Source: Petunia secreta (taxonomy: Eukaryota > Streptophyta > Magnoliopsida > Solanales > Solanaceae). From it: 64,000 nt of DNA. Under the pieces are notes generated by a model, which saw only the letters and a program-made list of their open reading frames with translations, was not told the origin of the DNA and did not search any database. Position numbers and translations under genes: made by a program. Below are positions 11,029-18,720 of the stretch, one piece after another; within the stretch, counting starts at the first letter, position 1; each line of letters starts with the position of its first letter. The stretch is taken from assembly GCA_029990175.1 (NCBI GenBank), contig JARKIP010000028.1:9674501-9738500 (forward strand). The letters run 5' to 3'.

Positions 11029-11491
11029 TGCTCCGGTATTGGTAAAGGCTGAAGAAGACCAGCAGGTTGCAGAGTTTCCGTTTTGTGTCGCTGGCAAACA
11101 CCACAAGCACGGATAAAGTCACGTACATGATGCTTCATACCCGTCCAATGGAAATCCTTTAGAATCCGAAAAAGTGTTTTTCGGTATCCCTCATGTCCCT
11201 GGTTATGAAAGGCAGTCATGACTGTCTGAATGGAGGGAGAAATTGAAGCTAAGAAGATCCGATGTTCATATAGCAGCAACCCATTTTTGACAGTCCATTT
11301 ATCTGATGCAGTACCATTATGAACAGCAGCTATTAATTGCTGGATGTCTGGAGAATTATGTTGTTCAATTCTGATATCATCAAAGAGGCTTAATTGAGTC
11401 ATAGAAATGGCAAGAAGAGTAGCTTCATCATTATTTCGACGAGACAATGCATCTGCTACAGTGTTGTAACGGCCAGCCTTGTACTCAACTG
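11029..11491 (-). pseudogene. Gypsy RNase H/integrase linker and integrase zinc-binding domain
   Basis: The frame reads VEYKAGRYNTVADALS, the tether after RNase H, then an H-H-C-C zinc finger (FHNQGHEGYRKT, RACGVCQRH). It ends in LPIPEQI where the Sirevirus entered. The same protein resumes at 2538 with the DFVEGLP catalytic motif. Confidence 0.85.
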
Positions 11492-12828
11492 AAAATGTAT
11501 TGTTGTGGAGGAGTTAGTGCCTTTTGTTCCAATAAAAACTTCAAACTGTAATGATCGGTATGGACAGTAAAGTGTTGTCCCCAAAGATAAGAGCGCCAAT
11601 GCCGAATAGCCTTCACAAGACCGATCAATTCTTTTTCATAAGCGGGTAGCGGCTGGTGTCGCTTTGCTAGTACTCTGCTAAAGAATGCAATAGGTTTATT
11701 ACGCTGTAGTAAAACAGCCCCAATGCCTAGATCTGAAGCATCACATTCAATAACAAAAGGCTGAGAAAAATCTGGAAGTGCCAATACTGGTGTAGATGTC
11801 ATAGCAGCCTTGAGCTTTTCGAAAGCTTGTGTTGATTGATCTGTCCAGATGAAAGAATTCTTGCGAAGCATGGCTGTTAATGGTGCAGCAATCGATCCAT
11901 AATTCTGGACAAACTTGCGATAATACCCCGTGAGACCTAAAAAGCCTCGCAAACCTCGAAGAGTAGATGGTTTGGGCCATTCTGTCATGGCTGAAACTTT
12001 GCTAGCATCTGCTGACACACCATCGGCTGTGATGAGGTGACCCAAATAAGCAATTCGAGTTTGGGAAAATGAACACTTCGATTGCTTCAAGTAAAGATGA
12101 TGATCTGAGAGTAACTTGAAGACAACTCGCAAATGATACATGTGTTCTATCCAGGTACGACTTTACACAAGAATATCATCAAAAAATACCAAAATAAATT
12201 TTCTTAAGTGAAGCCGAAATACCTCATTCATCAATGCCTGGAAAGTTGATGGAGCATTAGTTAAGCCAAAGGGCATAACTATAAACTCAAAATGCCCATG
12301 ATGAGTACGAAAAGCAGTTTTCTCCACATCTGCTTCCCTCATTCGAACCTGGTGATAACCTTGGCGTAAGTCTAGTTTAGAAAAATATTTAGCCCCAAAC
12401 AGTTCCTCCAACAATTCTTCAATTACTGGGATAGGAAATTTATCTTTGATTGTTCTTGCATTCAACTCGCGATAATCGATGCACATGCGCCAAGAACCAT
12501 CGGATTTGGGAACAAGAAGCACCGGAGAAGAAAATGGAGATTGACTAGTTCGAATTATCCCCTGCTTCAACATATCTAAACATTGTCGTTCAATTTCATC
12601 ATTTTGAGTGTGTGGATATCTATATGGCCGTACAACAATGGGTTTTGTCCCTGGTTCCAGAACAATTTTGTGATCGCAACCACGTGCAGGAGGAAGGCCC
12701 ACTGGTTCATGAAATATGGAAGCAAAATCTTGTAAGATCTTTTTCAAATCGTCATCATTATCTTTGTCAGCCATCATAGCATGGAGTTTTGCTCCTTGAG
12801 TCTGGTCAGGAGACTTAACAGCCATCAT
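11485..12828 (-). pseudogene. Gypsy reverse transcriptase and RNase H, broken
   Basis: RT motifs in order are SPVLLVPKSDGSWRMCIDYR, KYFSKLDLRQGYHQ, MPFGLTNAPSTFQ and the catalytic VFFDDILV. A TAA at 12163-12165 replaces the usual Tyr after DDILV. The same frame continues with YLGHLIT, the thumb, and RNase H (FVIECDASDLGIGAVL, HTDHYSLKFLLEQ). The end of RNase H lost roughly 30 bases plus frame near 11492. Upstream, the reading is joined to the gag zinc knuckle without an aspartic protease. Confidence 0.85.
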
Positions 12829-12840
12829 AGCATGGAGTTT
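12771..12840. repeat. Direct repeat at the missing-protease junction
   Basis: The 21-base string agccatcatagcatggagttt occurs twice about 50 bp apart, once just before RT and once at the end of the gag zinc knuckle. The aspartic protease domain that should lie here is absent, so the repeat probably marks the rearrangement that removed it. Confidence 0.65.
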
Positions 12841-12841
12841 C

Positions 12842-13724
12842 TTACATTGATGACCCGGGTAAATGGTTCGTCACAATTGTAACAAAGTCCCTTGAGTCGC
12901 CTTTCCTCCATCTCAGATCTGGTCAGTTTCTTTATGAATCTAGTGCGTTGTTGAGGCGAGAAATCTGTAGTCTTTGCTCTACGGACATCTGAGAATTGCG
13001 AACGAAGGGGCTGTCCCTTGCGTTCATAAAGCCGAGATATACTCATAGCCGTAGCCAAATCTGAAGGGTTATGCAACTCTACCTCAATTGCTATATAATC
13101 AACAAGACCACTAATATAAAGTTCAATTTTTTGCGCTTGTGTAAGAGTACCGGCCCGTGAAACCAATTGCTCAAATTTTTCCTGGTAATCTGCCACAGAG
13201 TCAGTTTGACGTAACTTCGCTAATTCTCCCAACTTCTGACTTCTAATTGGTGGTCCAAAGCGAAGGTTACATTGACGTTTGAACTCTTCCCAGGAGGGCT
13301 GAGGCATATCTATATCTAGTTGAAGAAACCAGAGTTGCGCAATTCCTTCCAAATGAAAAGAAGCAAGTCCAATTTTTTCTTCTTCTGGTGTTTGTTGGTG
13401 TCGAAAGAAGTGATCGCACCTGTTCAATCATCCCAGGGGGTCCTCTTGACCATTAAAACGTGGAAAATCCAACTTTGTATATTTAGGTAGGATGGAACTG
13501 CCATCGGTTTCAGATTTGGAACCTGCAGCCACTGCTTTACCCTTCCAACCTCGATTGTGACTGTCATTGTCATTTGATTCAGAATCTGCCTTTGAATTTG
13601 CAATATCCTTTGTGAGTGCATCCAAACGAGCATTTATGGCTTCCTGTCGGGCTAAATTTGCTGCACGTTCTTCCTGAAACAAATTCACCAACTGTGCCAG
13701 TTGTTGCTGGATTGGATCTCCCAT
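12842..13724 (-). pseudogene. Gypsy gag, broken
   Basis: The likely start is MGDPIQQQLAQLVNLFQEER at 13724, just inside the primer site; the frame open to 13790 only reads back into the LTR. A TGA at 13428-13430 replaces an expected Trp after QEDPLG. The gag core continues (HLEGIAQLWF, FKRQCNLRFG). At the C-terminus the zinc knuckle begins LCYNCDEPFTR, but one lost G shifts the frame and destroys it. Confidence 0.82.
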
Positions 13725-13732
13725 AACTCCTG

Positions 13733-13744
13733 TCTTTGATACCA
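13733..13744 (-). other. Primer binding site of the gypsy element
   Basis: The minus strand reads TGGTATCAAAGA, close to the tRNA-iMet type TGGTATCAGAGC. It lies three bases inside the LTR end. Confidence 0.7.
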
Positions 13745-13747
13745 AGT

Positions 13748-14147
13748 TGATACGATTCCCAGATATAGATCTAGTTATGGGACGCTGCAATATAAATTCA
13801 GAGTTAACGTGAAGGGGATTAGGAGTTTGAGAAGACGCTTTTCTCCTGCGACCTATTGTGATGGTTCGTTAAGAGAGAACCTGCAATCTCTTGAGTTAAA
13901 GTACTCAAAGACTTTGGATAATTTTCTGCATAGTTTTCATTGAATTCCAATAAACATTAAGTACAATACTGATGGAGAAACCACCTGCTAAAAACAAGGA
14001 AATAACTGCCTAATAGATAACCTCCCTAAAGGAAATAACTACTACAAAGAAATAGGACATATGTCTGATAAGCTGAAGTCAGATACTTCTTTTTATTTTT
14101 TATACTTTCCATGTGTAAACCTTTGGTACACCAAAGGAGTGCTAACA
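13748..14147 (-). repeat. LTR of the gypsy element
   Basis: On the minus strand it starts TGTTAGCACTCC and ends CGTATCA, about 400 bp. A TATA-like stretch (GTATAAAAAATAAAA) lies at about 14091-14104. Its partner LTR is outside the window, so the left boundary is inferred from the TG end and the polypurine tract next to it. Confidence 0.7.
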
Positions 14148-14218
14148 TTACTCCCTTCCTTCAAATGACGCTTGTCCTCAAGCGATAAGTGTGGAAAGCG
14201 TTGTTGCATAGAAGAAAT
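14148..14218 (-). pseudogene. 3' tail of a gypsy pol and polypurine tract, upstream of the LTR
   Basis: The minus strand reads RFPHLSLEDKRHLKEGSN, the typical C-terminal tail of plant gypsy pol, and its purine-rich GAAGGAAGGGAG ends where the LTR starts. This belongs next to a 3' LTR, yet the same LTR is followed by a primer site and gag. Confidence 0.65.
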
Positions 14219-14219
14219 G

Positions 14220-14398
14220 CTTAGTGTCAGTGGCTATTAGTTAAGTAATGCTGTTATCAGCTTATTAGTCTAGTTCACATACAATTACAAAGTTTCTCCT
14301 AGTCGATCAGGGTATTGTGCCCTACCATGTAACTATACAATCTCCTCTGGTATTGAAGCATATTACTCAAAATTCTTAGTGTCAGTGGCTATTAGTTA
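14220..14398. repeat. 24-bp direct repeat flanking 131 bp
   Basis: The string that begins cttagtgtcagtggctatta is present at 14220-14243 and 14375-14398. The DNA between them has no gene I can recognise. Confidence 0.7.
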
Positions 14399-15195
14399 GA
14401 GCAAGGAAAAGTAGCCAAGAGTGTATATCAACAAGTAGCATACAGGACAAAGATCTACACAGTTAGCTTCTGGTCTATTTGAGTCACTTTAGCATAACAT
14501 GTCATGGTGATTCAAAGTTTGGCATAGACGGATGTAGCATAACATTCACTTTAGCATATTCTTGAGCAAGTGATATTATTCCTTGCTCTGTCTGCAGTTG
14601 TAGACATATGTGCTAAAGTCATGTTGGAACCTCTGAATGTCACTATCAACACCAAACTTGGAGTACACGAACATTTTAAAGATAAGTATAAACTATGTCG
14701 TCGCCCACCCAACTCGAGAAAACTAGAATTCCCTAACACCCAAGTACTCTCCATCTCTGTGTCGAAGAATTGGGTAGCAAACCAAATCTTCATACATCTG
14801 GGGTTACCTACTCATCACATAATTCTCCACAAACTCCTCATATCCAAACCCCATTTCATAAAACCACAGAAACAAACTGATTGCCCCAAAGAACACAACA
14901 CACTCATATTTGGCAAATAAGGGAAAATATGAGCAAGTCACACTCTTCTAGCAGATGAATTAGCAATTTAACCGATGTTTGCAACAATGAAATGCCATTA
15001 AACTAAACAAGCCAAAAACGACGGTGAAAGAGAAAGGAAAACTGAGAGACAAAAAATATACTACTAGTAGATTTTCATTCATTCAGCATCCTTTACAAAG
15101 CTAGACTTCTAATTCAAGAAATAATCTCTCCCTTTTAATTCCTTCATCATCACCTTGTCTAAACAGTCCAAGCTACACCTACAGTCCTAACACAG
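14399..15195. other. Intergenic, no supported gene
   Basis: Low-complexity AT-rich DNA. An open frame at 14570-14920 has no recognisable domain and overlaps another open frame on the opposite strand. The last 130 bp probably include the 3' UTR of the membrane protein gene to the right. Confidence 0.5.
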
Positions 15196-15804
15196 TTAGA
15201 AATTACGACTAAACTCTACACCAAACCGGATCACGAGGGAGGCGACAAAAAGGAGTAGGAGAAAGCAGTGAAAAGCTTTCTTCCACACAAACGACTTCAT
15301 CTCACTGCGAAGTTCTTCAATCTCAATTGTGGGACTTCTAACCATAAATGATCTGAGGCAAATCAGGGGCTCACCTAAGCCTTCACCGACCTCCACATTC
15401 TCATTAACATTCAACATAACGAATTCAAGTTCCGCCATCCTAGCCAACAACATTTGTTCAGCGATCAATAGTTTCGTCTGGCGATTCATGAAATCTAATC
15501 TTCTGGTGGGATCTCCTATGCTAATCCATAAATGAGAACCAAAAAAATACATACTCCAGATCACTAAAAACAGTGCAAAAGGTCGTTGGTCAAACCACAC
15601 TGATATGGCTAGTGAAAATGCGAAAACAAGTAGAACGTATACAAAATGTTTGTTGGTTTTTCTTTTGAACAGGGTTAATATTTGTTGAGCATTTTTTCCC
15701 AATTCTATTTCTTCCTTCAAATATTTATTCCTTTCACTTTCGAGTTCTACCAGCCTAGCTGCATTAAACTGGAGAATTGGAGCATTACCTTCATCTTCAG
15801 CCAT
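15196..15804 (-). CDS. Small three-TM membrane protein, plant-specific, function unknown
   Basis: Single-exon ORF of 202 residues from MAEDEGNAPI. An in-frame ATG 51 bp upstream (15855) would add 17 residues, but it overlaps a TATATA box at about 15856-15863 on the minus strand; that box fits a transcription start just before 15804, so I prefer the shorter form. Residues 15-45 look coiled coil. TM segments lie at about 54-70, 76-94 and 178-195. Between the second and third TM is a charged helical loop with an acidic stretch. I do not recognise the family. The frame is clean and not repeated elsewhere in the window, which supports a real gene. Confidence 0.65.
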   Translation of the reverse strand: MAEDEGNAPILQFNAARLVELESERNKYLKEEIELGKNAQQILTLFKRKTNKHFVYVLLVFAFSLAISVWFDQRPFALFLVIWSMYFFGSHLWISIGDPTRRLDFMNRQTKLLIAEQMLLARMAELEFVMLNVNENVEVGEGLGEPLICLRSFMVRSPTIEIEELRSEMKSFVWKKAFHCFLLLLFVASLVIRFGVEFSRNF

Positions 15805-16492
15805 GGAGCAGCTATCTAGGGTTTTGGGTTTTGGGAAATTTTGTTGTGGCTTCATATATAGAGTTTAATAAATTGGAACTTGTACAAAATTTGGCACTAC
15901 ATGATACTTTCCCCTGCTTAATTAGTGGCATGTACAGATATTTTTACTCACTGCCAGTGCCATCATTTGAAAATATTCACAAAATTTGGCACTATATGAA
16001 AGTAGTAATATTGGGTGTTACATCGAGCTTCGTCGCTTTTTCCGCTATTAAATCTTTGTTATCTTATGAATTTATCATTTATCGGTTAACACTACTTAAA
16101 TTTACTTTTTACAAGTTTAATTGGAGTACCAACAGGAGTGCTTTGCAGTTTGCACCTCTAATATATGCACGTGTAGAAAAAGGTTTGTTGATTTTACTTT
16201 TCAACTCAATTTAAGCTCATCTAATCTCGCCAATCAAAATTGAAACCAGAATGCCACAACGTCACATTAATCATTTGTCAATCCCATATCAATTAAAGAG
16301 TGCATATAAAAGCGCATGAGTAGATTTCTGTATCTAAAAGACTTGGATTTGCTACCTTAGTATTCTTGTACTCGTTTATCTTTCAAGATGATGAAGTCTT
16401 ACATTTAGAGATTGATGATCAGAGAGACCTCTTAAAATGCAAAAGCAATTGAATGGGTAAATGGTTGATATCTGATAGATAAATAGTTACCC
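15805..16492. other. Intergenic promoter side of the membrane protein gene
   Basis: No supported gene. About 45 bp near 16197-16240 match dispersed copies at about 25010-25050 and 25930-25970. Confidence 0.4.
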
Positions 16493-16590
16493 TGGGGCCT
16501 CGTTAATAGCACTTGAGAGTTGAGATAATTGTCTGGATCTTAAATGAGCAAACACTTTTGCTTTTAATTTTGTTTCCAACATTTTGAGGC
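16493..16590 (-). other. Possible orphan first exon
   Basis: The minus strand reads MLETKLKAKVFAHLRSRQLS and ends EAPG, followed by a GTAACT donor-like site. A TTTGGCGCC string, an E2F-type site, lies just upstream. The peptide is Arg/Ser-rich like an organelle presequence. I found no second exon, so the gene is unproven; the copia insertion at 16627 would sit in its promoter. Confidence 0.25.
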
Positions 16591-16621
16591 GCCAAATTCC
16601 AAGTTGCAATAATGTAATCTG

Positions 16622-16626
16622 CAAAC
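16622..16626. repeat. Target site duplication CAAAC, left of copia element 2
   Basis: CAAAC precedes the 5' LTR and recurs at 23308-23312 directly after the 3' LTR. Confidence 0.88.
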
Positions 16627-17327
16627 TGTTGGGTTTAATGGAAGAATGTGAATGGGAAATGGGTAAAAAGTGAAAAGATTCCCTTTTGTAGGGAAATGTT
16701 CCCTTTTGTAGGGAAATGCACTTTCTCCCACATTGGTAGAGGAAAAAGATTTTGTTGGGTTTAAATAGAGATTTACTTCTCTTAGCTCTTAAAAGGGTTG
16801 AGAAGAAGGGAAGCCTCGCGCCGTCGTCGTCGCTCGTGCAGATTAACTGCTCCACATTGAAGTCAGTCATTAGTGGACAATTAAACTCTCCCACATTTTC
16901 TGCATATTAAGTGAGTCATGTGATTTGCTCCGTTCTTTGTGTTCGCCGTGTTCTAACCGTTTGAAGTGCCGCTACGGTAGAACTGTTATCCCGTTCCATC
17001 CTGGGAGAAATTAACCCATGAACCTTGGGCATCGTGAGGGTGTTAGATTTGTTAAGTGAGTCATGTGATTTGCTCCGTTCTTTGTGTTCGCCGTGTTCTA
17101 ACCGTTTGAAGTGCCGCTACGGTAGAACTGAAGTGCCGCTACGGTAGAACTGTTATCCCGTTCCATTCTGGGAGAAATTAACCCATGAACCTTGGGCATC
17201 GTGAGGGTGTTAGATTTGTTAAGGAGACACAAGTAACTTGTGGGCTCGGGATCGTCCTATACTAACAGATTATTTGTTGTAGGTTTTTTTTGTATCTCCT
17301 AACTTATTTCAAGTGCAGGAACCAACA
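16627..17327 (+). repeat. 5' LTR of copia element 2, rearranged
   Basis: Compared with the 3' LTR it lacks two blocks, near 16837 and 16896 (each roughly 260-280 bp in the other copy). It also carries a 145-bp tandem duplication (16907-17051 repeated from 17052), with a further 22-bp duplication inside the second copy. A TATA-like TTTAAATAG lies at about 16760. Confidence 0.87.
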
Positions 17328-17647
17328 AGCTTAAGAAATCTACTGATATTTATTTTCTGCGCTTAAATAAATATTGTTTAAGGAGACTGGTTAAGGAGAC
17401 TAAAACCTTTGTGGTTTTCTGCTCCTATACTGAATATTAATCTGCTCGGGGAGACTAAAACCTTTGTGGTTTTTCTGCTCCTGTACTCATATTACTCTGT
17501 TCGTGGGGATTAAAACCTTTGTGATTTTTCTACTCCTAATTACTGTGAAATAATCTGTTTGTGGAGACTAAAAGCCTTCGTGGTTTTTCTACTCCAATTG
17601 ATTAAACAGTTTATTGATATTGTTTCTGTCCGTGTTATCTTGCAGAG
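17328..17647 (+). other. Leader of copia element 2 with four tandem hairpins
   Basis: Hairpins lie at about 17395-17425, 17450-17481, 17505-17536 and 17563-17595. Each pairs GGAG with CTCC and AAAACC (or a variant) with GGTTTT around a short loop. They are spaced 55-58 bp apart and end 52 bp before the gag ATG. No TGGTATCAG-type primer site follows the LTR. Confidence 0.75.
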
Positions 17648-18720
17648 ATGACTAACGGAGTGGAACAAACTGTCCCTGCTGTGAATACTAGTGCTACCGC
17701 AGTTTCTGGTGCTGTTGGGCCTATCCGTGCTGCCGCAACGGTTATGCCACCTGCAGAGAAACCGGGGAAGTTTTCTGGTGTGGACTTTAAGAGATGGCAG
17801 CAAAAGATGTTCTTTTATCTGACCACCTTAAGCCTGCAAAGGTTTATTAAGGAGGATGCTCCAGTCCTGACTGATGAAACACCTGAAAACGAACGCTTCC
17901 TCGTGATTGAGGCTTGGACTCATTCTGACTTCCTATGCAAGACTTATATTCTAAGTGGCTTGGAAGATGACTTGTACAACGTTTATAGTAACGTTGAAAC
18001 ATCTAAGAAACTGTGGGATGTTCTAGAAAAGAAATATAAGACTGAAGACGCTGGACTGAAGAAATTTGTGGCTGCCAAATTTCTGGATTATAAAATGGTG
18101 GATAACAAATCTGTTGTGTCCCAAGTCCAAGAACTTCAAGTCCTTATCCATGATCTCCTTGCTGAAGGTTTGATCTTGATTAATACTTCTGTTAAGAGTA
18201 TTATTTATACTGTTGCTAACAAACTTCTCTGTGAAGGTTTGAAGATTAATGAAGCGTTTCAAGTTGCAGCCATGATTGAAAAGTTACCTCCATCCTGGAA
18301 TGACTTTAAAAATTACTTGAAACACAAGCGCAAGGAGATGACCCTTGAAGATTTGGTTGTACGCTTAAGAATTGAAGAGGACAACAAATCTGCTGCAAAG
18401 AAGGCTCGTGGAAGTGCTGCAATAGCGGGAGCAAATATTGTTGAGCACACTCCAAATCAAAATAAGAGAAAGAAGCCTTCTGGAGGGAAGACCAACCCCA
18501 GCAAGAAAAGGTTCAAGGGAAATTGCTACAACTGTGGAAAGAGTGGACATAAGTCCGCAGACTGTCGTGCTGCAAAGAAGGACAGGAAAAAGGAAAAAGG
18601 TCAAGCAAACATGGTTGAAGAGACAAAATTGGCTCAAGGAGTGCAAGACATTGATCTGTGCGCTATGATTTCTGAATGCAACTTAGTTGGAAATCCTAAA
18701 GAATGGTGGATTGATTCCCA
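17648..18720 (+). pseudogene. Copia element 2 gag, to the start of protease
   Basis: Starts MTNGVEQTVP, has the copia gag core (KFSGVDFKRWQQKMFFYL, KLWDVLEKKY) and one CCHC knuckle (CYNCGKSGHKSADC). Residues about 176-198 look like an in-frame insertion of 69 bp, flanked by tgaaggtttga repeats at 18163 and 18232. The frame is lost at about 18718, where the protease motif WWIDSGA is cut by a 5-bp deletion. Confidence 0.85.

Larger units (their letters stand above)
1..14205 (-). mobile_element. Decayed Ty3/gypsy LTR retrotransposon, interrupted by a nested copia element
   Basis: On the minus strand the order is LTR (13748-14147), primer binding site, gag, reverse transcriptase, RNase H and integrase, which is gypsy order. 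The integrase reading is cut at 11024 and resumes at 2538, because a complete copia element (2539-11023) sits inside it; ATATT flanks both ends of that insertion. The coding parts carry nonsense codons, frameshifts and a missing protease, so the element is dead. The 3' LTR and any chromodomain lie left of the window. The integrase and RT look chromovirus-like, but the clade is uncertain. A pol tail lies on the far side of the LTR (14148-14205), so the stretch may derive from tandem elements sharing one LTR. Confidence 0.85.

Noticed and set aside
14551..14920. Open frames on both strands between the gypsy element and the membrane protein gene
   Set aside because: No family motif, overlapping each other, and no promoter or splice context.
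15777..16214. 145-codon plus-strand frame overlapping the start of the membrane protein gene
   Set aside because: Antisense to the better gene and AT-rich with no domain.
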